NCBI GenBank assembly: GCA_951804985.1
Contig: OX638130.1
Location: forward strand, 128,167,593-128,231,592
Reading direction: 5' to 3'
Length of the DNA stretch: 64,000 nucleotides
DNA from: Dryomyza anilis
Taxonomy: Eukaryota; Arthropoda; Insecta; Diptera; Dryomyzidae
The notes below the pieces were generated by a model. That model ran no database searches. It was given only the letters and a program-made list of their open reading frames with translations, and was not told the origin of the DNA. Each line of letters starts with the position of its first letter. Position 1 is the first letter of the stretch. Position numbers and translations under genes: made by a program. This document shows, piece after piece, positions 11,221 to 22,824 of this stretch.

Positions 11221-12764
11221 AGCAGCGCCATTCAATTAAAAGCCTGCCGTAAATCTTTTCTTTGACACGGCGATAACATCGCACTGTCCAATGTGTTTTT
11301 TCTGAAATTAAAAACAACAACAACAACTTTTGTCACCTGCCCAAAAATATGCAACAACATAGGACGCATTGCCGGTCGAAGGACAAACTGCAGGACAACG
11401 ATGCAGACTATAAAAGTCAAATGTCCTGCGGGCTATCAGCACTCTTAGCTCTGCGTGCGGCGGCAGATAAAAATTAAAAAAATATATTTAAAAAAAGAGG
11501 TCATGCGTCGAGCACCGCGCGCCGCCTTGCACACTGCACTTTATCAATTTCATTTTAATCAAATTAATTGCGACGGAATTGAATGTATGCGGATTTTTAA
11601 ATTAAAAGCAAAAACAACAAATTGCATGGTAGCCTGCAATTGCCTTTGTCGTTGACGGTGTTGCCGTTGTCGTCGGCATGTTGCTGGCAGACATTGCCAG
11701 CAGAAATATAATTGGAAACTTTTCCGCTGTTTATTTTGGGTGTTTTTTTGTTTTTCTTTTTTTAATTTTTTTTTATTAATATTTTGCTACATTTGCATTG
11801 TTGCTGTTGCAAATATTTTTAACTTTCAGTTTTTTTTTTTGGTTTTTTAATTTTTTATTATTTTCCGCATATTGCAACTCACAAAAATAGCGTTGTCCTT
11901 GCGCATACCCTTGTATACGTCAACAACAACAACAATACAATTTTATTTTTCACAACCGCAGGTCGTCGTCGTCTGATGCATTTATAGCATTTGTTGACAT
12001 CTTCGCCTGCGGTTCGTCCAGCGCTCTTCACTTCGTCCTTGTTGCTGCCGCCACCGCCACAATTTTTCTTTATAATTAAGCACAGGAAAATAAATTGCAC
12101 TGCGACCACAGAAATTATGTTGGGTGTTTTTTGTTGTTGCCGCCTCCTCGGTGGCCCACTGATCGCTGATAAACTGGGGACTGATGGCCGCCAGGATAAC
12201 GACAGCCGCACTAACGAGACGCGCGCCCGTAGGCATCCTTGCGAGTGTCTTTCGTGCTCGGTAACATCGCATGAAAAAATAATAAATATGCAAAAATATT
12301 GTCATAAATAAAATTTAAAAATTTATATGATGCATGGCAGCAAATGCAGCCAGCGCCATAGCAGAGGCCATCGTAAAAGTCACATAATGCTGCAATGGCA
12401 GCAATACAGCCAATTTTTATTATATTTTTTTGTGAATTTTGTTTTACCTTTGGACAAAAAATTTAACTTTATTTTATGTTGTCAACTGTCAATCCATAGA
12501 GTTGCATAAAATTGTTTCTCGGTTACAAATGGCTGTCATGATTTTTGTATTTTGTATATTTAATATTTGAGAATTATAGATTTTCAACGGATTGCTGAAA
12601 AGGTTGACCTTATTTCATAAATTTCATAAAATTTTTAATTATTTTATTGTAAAAAGTTAGAAAAAAAGATAAAAATTTAAAATTACAAAAATAAAAATTA
12701 AATGTTTTATTCAAAGTTCAATTTTGGACAAGAAATTGATTTTTTCAATAAAAAAAACAAAAAA
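11221..12764. other. GC-richer island with overlapping frames; function unknown
   Basis: Sub-islands at 11230-11700 and 11940-12400 are GC-rich with CAACAA and TTGTTG runs. Three frames of 106-110 codons overlap between 11879 and 12311 on both strands, which points to low stop density rather than one gene. One - strand frame (11982-12305) contains MPTGARLVSAAVVILAAIS, which resembles a signal peptide, followed by an Arg-rich tail. I cannot identify it or prove it is expressed. The island could equally be regulatory or untranslated sequence. Confidence 0.25.
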
Positions 12765-13970
12765 TTTCACTCAAAATTCAAATTTTCATCCAAAAAAATT
12801 TAACATTATTTATTTCGCTCATTATTAATTTTTGCATTAAAAATTCCACTTTCGAAAATGCAATTGTTCATTTAAAATGTCACTTTCAAATTAAATTTTC
12901 ATTTATAATTTTATATAATTTTTTTCACAGAAAATTATAATTTTTACTAGAAATTAAAATTTTTATAACAAAATTCTATTTTCACTCCAAATTTTTATCA
13001 ATTTTTCATCCAAAATTCAATTTTTGACTGTTTTGATTTTTGACTGTTTTGATTGATTTTACTAAAAATTTATTTTTTCCACTCAAAACTAAATATTTCA
13101 CTCAATTTATTATTTCACTCAAAAATATTTTTTCCATTCAAAATTTATTTTTACACTAAAATTAACATTTTCACTCAACATAATTAATTGTTTCACTAAA
13201 ATAAAATTTTTCACTCCTAATTAACTTTTTACCACAATTTAATCATTCACTCAAGAAAAATAGTTTTCACTCAAAATTCAAATTTTCTCTCAAAAATTAA
13301 TCGCTCACTAAAAATTTAATGTTACACTAAAAATTATAGTATTCACTCAAAATTAAATTTTTCACTCAAAAACGATTTTTCCACTCAAAATTAAAATTTT
13401 CACTCAAAAACAATTTTTTCACTCAAAATTGAATTTTTCACTCGAATGGAATTTTTCACTCAAAAATTAAATTTTCAGTCAAAAATGAATTTTTTCACTG
13501 AAAATTGACTTTTTCACTCAATATTGAATTTTTCACTGAAAATTGAATTTTTCACTCAACATTTAATTTTTCACTCAACATTTAATTTTTCACTCAAAAT
13601 TATGTTTTTACCTCAAATTTAAATTATTCACTCAATGTTTATTGTTTTACTTAATATTCAAATTTTGCTCAAAATAAATATTTTCTAAAAACCCAATTGT
13701 TCACTAAAAATTCAATATTTATTCTAATTTATTTTTTTTCTTAAATTAAGTTTTTCATTCAAATTTAAATTTTCTACTCAGTACTAAATTTCTATTTATA
13801 TTATAATATTTCACTCAAATATATTTTTTTCCATTAAAAAATCAATTTTTCACTCAAATTTAATGTTTACACTCAATTTAAAATGTTCACTCAAATTTAA
13901 TATTTTCAATCAAACTCTATCTTTTCACTCAATGAAATTTTTCTCTTAAAAATAATTCTTTCCCAAAAAT
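12765..13970 (+). repeat. Diverged 19-bp satellite, TTTTTCACTCAAAATT variant
   Basis: About 1.2 kb of irregular TTTCACTCAAAATTNAA units at roughly 19-bp spacing. The sequence is clearly related to the array at 9693-10832 but has CACTC in place of CACTA and far more indels. It looks like an older array of the same family, separated from the fresher one by the unique island at 11.2-12.4 kb. Confidence 0.8.
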
Positions 13971-14819
13971 ATTATCACAAAAAAGAGAGAAAATATTTGT
14001 TTAGAATTGGATTGAATCGCATTGAGACATCATAAGATTTACTGAGTCCTTCTAATGTGTGTGACGAACTCACCCTAAAATTCACTCAGTTCCAACTCTT
14101 CCATGTTTCAATGCCAAACACTCAAAACCACTACGAAGGTCCTAGCCACAAATACATATGTAGTAGTTACCTAGGTTGACATTTCCTTTTAATTTAATTT
14201 GCAATGATTTGCAATCATTTTCAAGTTGATTTGTCACATAGAATTCTTATTGTGCGGGCGATTGATAAGCTGAAGTGTTTTGCAGTGTAATACCAAAAAA
14301 TTCATTTCATTTTATGCAATTCGCATTTGGTGTTTTTTTATTCAAACCAACTCAAATGAAACATGCCACCTTCACATAAATCCAAAGTAATATTTTCAAC
14401 TTTTGGAAAGTTCTACACTTTAGTTTTTGTTGTTTTACAAGCATTAACATAAGTCAACCTAATTAAATGTTCATCATACGCACCGCTGTGCTCGCTAATT
14501 GCTGCCTCTATTTTGGTCCCTTTCCGTGTCGCCACTGTTGTGCCTACAGTTTTGCGTGTTGGCCAAAAGTTGAGCCAACATTTGGTAGGTCCTTGCGACA
14601 CTCATTTAAATACTCGTCAAAGTTTGTGCCGAAAAAGCAGTTGGCAGAACATTGCACTTGAGTAGTCGGCACCTTAGTTGGGGGTTTTGTGTCGTTTTAA
14701 TCTCATGTTGACCATTTAAAATGCCATCATCGTCGTCATAGTCATCATCATCGTCACCAGTGCCTGTAGCCTTGTCAGCCGCAATGTAAGCAAACTTAAA
14801 AAGCAGGCGCCATTTTATT
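13971..14819. other. Mostly unique noncoding DNA
   Basis: Contains a GC-richer island at about 14460-14790 with short overlapping frames and CATCATCGTCGTCATAG trinucleotide runs. No splice-bounded exon or repeat is recognised. Confidence 0.3.
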
Positions 14820-14905
14820 AAACACTTCAGTGAGTGAGTGAATGAGTCAGTGGTAAGTGGTGTGCGAGTGAGTAAGTGAGTGACTCAAGTAGCGAGTGAG
14901 TGCGA
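14820..14905 (+). repeat. Degenerate GAGT/GTGA microsatellite
   Basis: Interrupted GTGAGTGAGTGAATGAGT and AGTGAGTGAGTAAGTGAG runs. A weak ratchet-like ATGCAG|GTAACT follows at about 14926, with a poor pyrimidine tract. Confidence 0.7.
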
Positions 14906-15192
14906 AACTTTTTAAAATTATGCAGGTAACTTTGACGCATAGTTTTAGATACTCGCTGCGAAAATGACTCAGCTTAATTTGAGTTTGTTTTAAATTAATT
15001 TTGTTGCCTTTTATGCCAAGGACACTTTTGGCAAATACCTGACAATTATTTGAAAAATATTTTTGGCACAAGGACTTGAATTTTGTTTTCATATTGAAAA
15101 TAAAAAATAAATAAAAAAATTAAAATAAATGTTTAACCTACTGGAAGTGTCATATATTGTACAATAATATAAAATAATTTTACATAAAATTA
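14906..15192. other. AT-rich noncoding DNA
   Basis: There is nothing recognised before the 10-bp satellite, apart from the weak GCAG|GTAACT junction noted with the microsatellite. Confidence 0.3.
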
Positions 15193-16093
15193 ATTAAGAG
15201 TAATGAAAAGTAATGTCAAGTAATAACAAATAATAAAAATTATATTAAATAATTACTGTAATGAAAAGTAATGTAAAGTAATTTACAGTAATGTAAAGTA
15301 ATGTAAAGTAATGTAAGGTAATGTAAAGTAATGTAAAGTAATGTAAAGTAATGTAAAGTAATGTAAAGTAATGTAAAGTAATGTAAAGTAATGTAAAGTA
15401 ATGTAAAGTAATGTAAAGTAATGTAAAGTAATGTAAAGTAATGTAAAGTAATGTAAAGTAATGTAAAGTAATGTAAAGTAATGTAAAGTAATGTAAAGTA
15501 ATGTAAAGTAATATAAAGTAATGTAAAGTAATGTAAAGTAATGTAAAGTAATGTAAAGTAATGTAAAGTAATATAAAGTAATGTAAAGTAATGTAAAGTA
15601 ATGTAAAGTAATGTAAAGTAATGTAAAGTAATGTTAAGTAATGTAAAGTAATGTAAAGTAATGTAAAGTAATGTAAAGTAATGTAAAGTAATGTAAAGTA
15701 ATGTAAAGTAATGTAAAGTAATGTAAAGTAATGTAAAGTAATGTAAAGTAATGTAAAGTAATGTAAAGTAATGTATAGTAATGTAAAGTAATGTAAAGTA
15801 ATGTAAAGTAATGTAAAGTAATGTAAAGTAATGTAAAGTAATGTAAAGTAATGTAAAGTAATGTAAAGTAATGTAAAGTAATGTAAAGTAATGTAAAGTA
15901 ATGTAAAGTAATGTAAAGTAATGTAAAGTAATGTAAAGTAATGTAAAGTAATGTAAAGTAATGTAAAGTAATGTAATGTAATGTAAAGTAATGTAAAGTA
16001 CTTTATATTACTTTACATTACTTTACATTACTTTACATTACTTTACATTACTTTACATTACTTTACATTACTTTACATTACTTTACATTACTT
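15193..16093. repeat. 10-bp satellite ATGTAAAGTA with internal strand switch
   Basis: Degenerate units at 15193-15286 give way to about 70 near-perfect ATGTAAAGTA units up to 16000. From 16001 the array continues as the reverse complement (CTTTACATTA) for about nine units to 16093. The symmetry axis is at 15999/16000 (AAAGT|ACTTT), giving palindromic arms of about 94 bp with few mismatches. Variants (ATATAAAGTA, ATGTTAAGTA, ATGTATAGTA) are scattered through the array. The strand switch may be real or an assembly or read artefact. Confidence 0.95.
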
Positions 16094-17747
16094 AATGAGT
16101 AGTAATGAGTAGTACTGTGTCCATTGCAATGTAATATTTTTAATTTTGTAATATTTTTAATACTTATTCTGATATTTTCGTCCGAGACTTCTAAACACTT
16201 TATACACTAGTTGCAATCGCTACCCAACAAACGACACATTTCACGAAGTGTAAGCAAAAAACGATGCAATAAACAACAATAACAACAACTACTCATCTCA
16301 TACTAAGCGCGCAAAATGCACTACGATTACAAATCGATGCACTAGCCACCACCCTACCCTACCAAAGTCCGTCCGGCTGCTAACAACTACAGCCACAGGA
16401 CTCCCGCAAGGATGTCGCAAATAATTCTCAATTTGCACGCATTCAGAAGCAGCAGCAGCCAATGCGCGTAAATTGGCGTCGCAAATAAATAACAACAAAA
16501 AATAAAAATAATCACATAACAAATGACAAACTTTGTGCCACACATACACCAGCTCAAATTATTAGCGCAGCAACTTTAGCAGGCACTTGACAATAACAAC
16601 AACAATAACAGGACATACAACGCATCCTTTGGCATTCGTAGCTGACACCGCCAGAGCATCGCATCGCAACGCTTCGATGCCACGCATTCCAGCGGGCAGC
16701 AGTAGTTACGCTCGTACGATGCCGCCACAGGTCCTTGGTGTTCTGATGTCGTGTTGTCCTGTTGTTGCCATGGTGCCAATACCAGCTACCAGCAGCAGCA
16801 GGCGCGCAAGAGCTCTGTGCCTTGGCGCTGATCCACTTAGTGCCTGCAATAAATTCATTTTCATTTAATAAAATATGAAATTTGCTGCATTTCAGTTGGG
16901 TCAGACCGGTGCGCGAAGCGAGGGGCGATGTTGGAAAAAGGACGAAAACAAGTCGCGCGAAATGCTTATAAAATTGTAACAGTTTCTAGAAAATGCTGGC
17001 TCACTTGCTGGAATTTGTTGAGTTCTTGGAAAAGTCTTAAGTTCGAGATAGTCAAAGGCGGTCAAAGGAGGTAGATCTAAATTAGAAGGAGGTTGAGAAA
17101 CGAGAAAGGGAAAGAGAGACATAAAATAGAGTGAAAAGTAGCCCTGGAGCTGCTGTGGATGGCGCCATGTAACAAGATTTGGAGAACAAAAGTTCATAAA
17201 TAATAAGCGAAGAAATCTGTGTAATGACACTGACGGAAGTCGTGAAAGTCTTCACGTGGTTTGGGAGCTAAATAATTAATTTGTCTTATTTCAAGTAGAA
17301 CACAAGGTCCACAGATGATTGAGCGAAAATGTCTACAAGGAAAATTCGTATTACAAGTGACGCTTTAAAATTTACGAGCTGATAACTTAGTTAATAAGGA
17401 AATTGTTTTTCATTAAACATGAGTTGGCGTCATAGTATTTACCACTTTTCAATTTTATGTGTAATGAAAATAATTAATTTAAAAATGTTCATCTGTATCT
17501 TACAGATTTTAGAGAATATTCAAAATGCTGTAATTTTTGAAGAATTCATTCATGAAAACTGTTTTTTCTTATTATAAAAAGTTAATATGAGATAAAATCT
17601 AAAAATGTTCTACACATGTTTCGTATTGAAAACCAGTCGATATCTCAAAGGTAACAAAAACCAGTAAGGCAGGTTAGGTCACATGGGAAATTTTTAGGTA
17701 AAGAAATTTTAATAGTTGGTCAACCGATCTCAACTATAAATACCATA
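16094..17747. other. Noncoding DNA with GC-richer island at 16290-16850
   Basis: The island has overlapping short frames on both strands and CAGCAG/AACAAC motifs. The purine-rich stretch 16901-17230 lacks stops on the - strand for 109 codons, but its composition is strongly skewed. No gene is recognised. 17250-17747 is AT-rich without a repeat. Confidence 0.3.
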
Positions 17748-19578
17748 CACATACACAGAAAAAAATGTACATCATATTGATGAATTCCGTTCTTCAAACC
17801 ATGATTCATTGTATTGAAGAACAATTCATAATATTAATGACTAACGACTTCAATGTTATGAATACAATTATAAAAATGATGAACGCTTGGGAAGTGTCGA
17901 AAAAGTATTCTTTAATATAATGAACTGTATGTGAAGAATACGTTTCATCATATAAATGAACAAATACATGAAATAAAACATATATGTACATCATATGGAT
18001 GAATGCTGTTCATCAAACCAATCAACATATTTATTTTTCGTTCATTTCTTCCATACTTCTCAGTTCTCAAGTAGTTCTTGTATTTTATTTCTGCTTGATC
18101 ACCATTTATCCGAGGCAGGTTACTGGCAGAATATCAACATATTTCAGGTAAAATCGCAGTTTACTGGCAGATTTTACGCAGGGCATAGCATTTAGTTTGC
18201 ATATTAGCAAAAATGCCAGCCTTCCTACAGCAGATTTCACGCAGAGAATCGGCATGTTCAAAAAATGTGTACATGCCAAGGCAGATTTACATATCAAAAA
18301 AAAAAAAAAATATCAAAAAAATATTTTAAAAACGAGTTGGGAAAGTTAGGTCACATGGGTAAGTTCGGTCACATGGGGCGGATTTTTATAGTCGGTCGGG
18401 CCCGATTATGGAATACCCTACACCTTTGGTGGGGATATTAATGTGGGCTATTTCATTGCATACCTTAATTTAAAAGTTTTTAATTATGCTGAACCTCAGA
18501 ATATTATTCATAAATCAGAAATGTACGTCTTATATCTCCATAAATTAAAAAATGTATATAAAAGTATAAACAACTAAAAAAAAAATTGAAAAATATAATT
18601 GGGCGGACCACGCCTATATTTAAAATTTTGAAAGGCTAATATTTCATAGATTTGATTTTAATAATTTACGGATCAAATTTCCACTATGAAAACCCGGGAA
18701 ATAATGAAAAAAAAAGTGGGCGGATCACGCCCATTTTTGGACCACATATTTTTAGGTGAATTATAACAATACCTCTTAAATTTTATAACTATACCTTGAA
18801 TACTTTTCGAGTTATTAGTTCCGAAAGAGTTATATAAAAGTGACTTGTATGGGAGGTGGGCGTGTCCGTTGACCGATTTGGCTCATTTTCAAACTCAGTT
18901 CCTACTTTTGGCTAAAATATATTGAGACGAAATTTCATCGCATTCTGATCAGTATTTCTCAAGTTATTCTGTATTCGGACAGCAAGACAGCAAGACAGCA
19001 AGACAGCAAGACGGACAGACAGACAGACAGACATACAGACGGACATGGCTAAACGGACTCGGGTAGTGATGCTGATCAAGAATATATATACTTTTCCATA
19101 CCGGACACGCCTCCTAAGGGGCGTTACAATATATGCACAAAGTTAATATACCCTGTACCTCATAGGTGTAGGGTATAAAAATGTTTTGAAAACCAAAAAA
19201 TTTTGAATACATTTTTTTGAAAAAATATTTTATTAAAAAAAATATACATATATCAATTATTTTTTAATACAATTTTTCCAACATTTTTGTTTAAGGTCAT
19301 AAAAATAATTAAAAAAAATAAAACTTTTTTTTCTCAACATTTTTTTTTAAATATATTCATCAATATGACGGTTCGAAACCATTTTATTGAATATTTCATT
19401 CCTGGAATGAATGAATATTGAATATTTCATTCTTGGAATGAATACGTTCTTATAAATAATGAATTCATTCATTGATATGTCATTTAATCAATATGATGGA
19501 TATGGTAATCGGAGAAAAAAATTCATAATATTTATGAATAAATTCATCACATTGCTGAATTTTTTGTCTGTGTATGTG
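17748..19578. mobile_element. Terminal-inverted-repeat element, interrupted by a nested insertion
   Basis: The left end, CACATACACAGAAAAAAAT at 17748, matches the reverse complement of the right end, TTTTTGTCTGTGTATGTG ending at 19578. Subterminal sequence on both sides is rich in TTCATAATATTAATGA-like motifs. There is no transposase, so the element is non-autonomous. The unrelated element at 18331-19180 sits inside and splits it. Target duplication is unclear. Confidence 0.55.
18331..19180 (+). mobile_element. Fly dispersed element D, copy A (850 bp)
   Basis: It begins ACGAGTTGGGAAAGTTAGG and includes GTCGGTCGGGCCCGA and ATACCCTACACC. A run of AGCAAGACAGC and GACAGACAGAC precedes GGACATGGCTAAACGG and TGATGCTGATCAAGAATA. 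The end is a hairpin (TATACCCTGTACCT / AGGTGTAGGGTATA) followed by AAAAA. I know this motif set from fly genomes but cannot assign the class: the A-rich tail suggests a retroelement 3' end. A near-identical copy lies inverted at 22697-23492. No open frame. Confidence 0.75.
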
Positions 19579-21289
19579 ATGATGTGTGTGGTTAGCTTTT
19601 CAAGGAGTCGAGATGTTCCCAGAGTTTATTAATAATGAAAATAACTGCATAATTTATTGTTTTATGAGGTATTTGAACTTAAGTGGTCGTGTCATATTTA
19701 AAATTCGTTGGATCAAGCCCACTTTAAATACTAAATAGTACAGCTATAAAAGTAATCTAACGCGGAGTTTCATTGATCTCGCAATTCTAGTTTTCACATA
19801 ATCGTGATTTTAACAGACAGACGGACATCGATAGGGCATGCCTACTTATAGGTAATAAATATTATTAAGTCTCGGTTTATATTCGATCGAATTTGATTTT
19901 GTTAACGACAACAAACATTGTGTATAGATCTGTGTTACGATTAAGTTCTTAAATACTGCGAGGAAGCTCTGAAATACTGAGAAATCTTTGCCTCAAAAAA
20001 AAAAAAGGAATATTTTCAAGAAATTTTGCGACTACTTAATGGCTGTTAAAAAGTACTACTATAGTTTATATATATTTTCTGTCTAAAATTAGTTGCCTAC
20101 TTTGCACTACAGAACCTCTTAAATTTAAAGCCTCTCGAGTAATAATTCGAATATAATAAGTTTTCGTGTAGCAAAAGTTCCCCAAAAAAATACTTTAATT
20201 ATGCAGCAACATAAAAATACATAATGTGTTTCTAGTTTTTAAGTTATATTGACTTCTAAGGATTATTTGAAGCAGCCAAAAGTAGGAGAAGAAGAAGATC
20301 TATGAAAATAGTTTCGAGTGTTGACACTTGTGCTGTACTGTGTTGTGCCGTGCTGTGCTGCTTTGTAGCTCCATTTAAAGAAAGACTGCCTCGCATTTGT
20401 CTTAAAAACTCATTCAGGCAACACTTGTTAATTCCGGCAAATAGTTCACAACTTTTAACAACTTTGGCAACGATTTATATAATTACTTCCCGCCCAAAAA
20501 CTATCCAGGCATAAAAAGTTCCGCTTCGGCAATAAAACTACCAAACAAGCAGAGGTTTGTTGTAGCCAAAATGGCAGTACTTCTAGAGTGGTAGTAGTTG
20601 GCGCAGTAAAAGGAGGTTTGTAGAATGGGTACTGCTGCCGTATTTGGCGGCACACCTTGCCATGGCCTCAGGGAAAACATCAGCATTTTAAGAGGACTAC
20701 CGTCATGAAACATGCGGCGTGCGGAGAGTAAGACTTTTACTTTGGTAAACTACAAAATGGCTTAAAGCAAAACAAAGACGCTGCGCACACTGCACAAAAA
20801 CAAACAACAGCCACTGATAAGAAGCGGCAGCTAAAGCCAAAGAAAAGCAGAACCGGCAGCAAAGGTGCAGAAGTTGTTGGCACAAAGGACATGAACGACG
20901 AGAGAAACTATCCGCAAGGACTTTTTGACTAAGATGCAGAAAGGCGCAGCTTTAAAGTGTGTGTAAAACTAACGCCACAACAACAACAAAAACAATTTAA
21001 ACCCTCCGCAGCCAAATAGAAAAAGCAGGACAAAAAGAAGTTGCGAAATAACTGCGAGAAAAGGACTTGAAAGAACTTGGAAAAATATTTAAAACTTTTC
21101 AAGTAAAATTTTGCCAACAACTTTGGCATTTATTTCTGTTTGTAATGCAATATTTTGAATTTTATTTTGAAATAATTTAATTGTTCAACTTTTATATGTT
21201 GCAAATTGTTGCCGATAGACAAATTTTACAAGTAATTCATATCGTATTTACATTTTATTCGGACTCTGTGCTTGAGGATAGTTTATATT
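19579..21289. other. Noncoding DNA with GC-richer island at 20540-20930
   Basis: No gene is supported. The island has overlapping short frames on both strands, again with CAA/CAG motifs. The rest is AT-rich, with GTGCTGTACTGTGTTGTGCC-like simple sequence near 20335. Confidence 0.3.
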
Positions 21290-22105
21290 TGCACAATGAG
21301 ATGACTGCTCGATACACTAACAAAATGGTATGGTCAATATTTATAGGATTATACTAAAGAAAATAATTTAGTTGTTATAACCAACGTTTCAAACGTTTTA
21401 ATTACTGATAATACTGAATGCCACATTTAAGTATTTTGTCTCTGAGTACAAAATTTTTAAATTTGAAATATGTTATTCCAGGGGAACTACCTAGAAAGAT
21501 TGTAGATCTGCACGTCATGTTGTAACTTCCGATAGAAATCGTATTGAAATATAAGGTATACCGAAGGATACCTTATATTTTGATAAACTAACAAAAAGAA
21601 TAATAATATTTTAAATAAACGCCTATAAAAACTAAATACCCAAGTTTCAAAATGCTTTTCCTGGGGTATTTCCAAGAACAGATTGTGCATCTATTCAGGA
21701 TATTTAAAATCAGATCGATACACCAGAATGTCAGTACCACACCTGAATTCTCTGTTTGAAAACTAAATATTTATTTAGTAGTTTCCAGGTTTATATCCCT
21801 TATTCATTAAAGTATTTTCTCTGACTACAAAATTTTTAAATTTAAAAAATTATTTTCCCAGGGACTTCCAAGAAAGGAAGTGGATCCATTAGGCATATTA
21901 CAAATTCCGATAGAAATCGTATTCAAATTTCAAATTGTATTTGTGCCAGGGGATACCTTATATTTTGATAAACTAACATTTTAATGTTTTCTGTTTAAAT
22001 ACTAAATACTCAAGTTTTAAAAGTGATTTGTTACAGGTTATTTCCAAGAAAAGGTTTTAAATCTATTCATTTTCCGATAAAAATCGTATTTATATTTTAA
22101 CTAGT
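21290..22105 (+). repeat. Degenerate ~190-bp tandem repeat, left segment
   Basis: About four diverged units recur at roughly 180-200 bp spacing. Diagnostic phrases are TCTGACTACAAAATTTTTAA, TTTCCAAGAA, GATCTATTCA or GGATCCATTAG, CGATAGAAATCGTATT, and GATACCTTATATTTTGATAA. The array stops at 22105, where a transposable element is inserted, and resumes near 23775. Confidence 0.65.
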
Positions 22106-22788
22106 ATTTTGTACCCGGGCTGCGCTACGGTTTTTTTACTACAATATACAAAAATATTTTGTGAAAATTAAAATGTATTTTGTTCTTAATGGAAATGAGA
22201 TTTGGTTTTGTGTTGTATATTATTTTCAGTTTTTTTTATTTTTTAGTTTTTATTGTACTTTTGTTTCATATTTTTTTGTTATTATTTGACTCGTTTTGTT
22301 TGTTTTGGTTTTTCCTTTTTTTTATTAATGTTTTAGCCTTTCGTGTACTTTCCCGTATTTTTTTTATCTTTTTTTGTCGCTTTTGTGTTTATCTTTATTT
22401 TTGCATTTCTTTTTTGTTTCGCTTTTTTGTTTATCTTTATTTTTGCATTTTTTTTGTTGTTTCGTTTTTGTGTTTTTGAATTTGTTTTTGCTGTTATGTT
22501 TTCATTTTTGTTTTTGTTGTTTGCTGTAGTTGTTTGTTGATCTTGTTCTGGTGCTTTTGATTTTTATTTTGCTTTTGTTTTTTTCTTTTTCTTTTTCGTT
22601 TTTGTTATTGCTTTGATTTTGTTTATGTTTTTTTACGCTTGTGTTTTTTCTTTTTTGGTTTTGCTTTTCCTTTTGTATTTGTGTGTTTGATTTTATTTTT
22701 ATACCCTACACCTATGAGGTACAGGGTATATTAACTTTATGCATATATTGTAACGCCACTTAGGAGGCTTGTCCGTGTAGCCATGTCC

Positions 22789-22824
<36 letters not shown>

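Noticed and set aside
14915..14932. Second-tier ratchet-like junction ATGCAG|GTAACT (also TTTACAG|GTAGCA at 7980 and TTTCAG|GTAAAA at 18146)
   Set aside because: These have weak pyrimidine tracts or poor donor sequence compared with 8909 and 40713.
16901..17230. 109-codon - strand frame
   Set aside because: It is the complement of a strongly purine-rich + strand. Stop codons are rare on the pyrimidine-rich complement, and nothing in the peptide is recognisable.
22180..22540. Phe-rich frames resembling membrane proteins
   Set aside because: They derive from T-rich simple sequence inside the decayed element T1.
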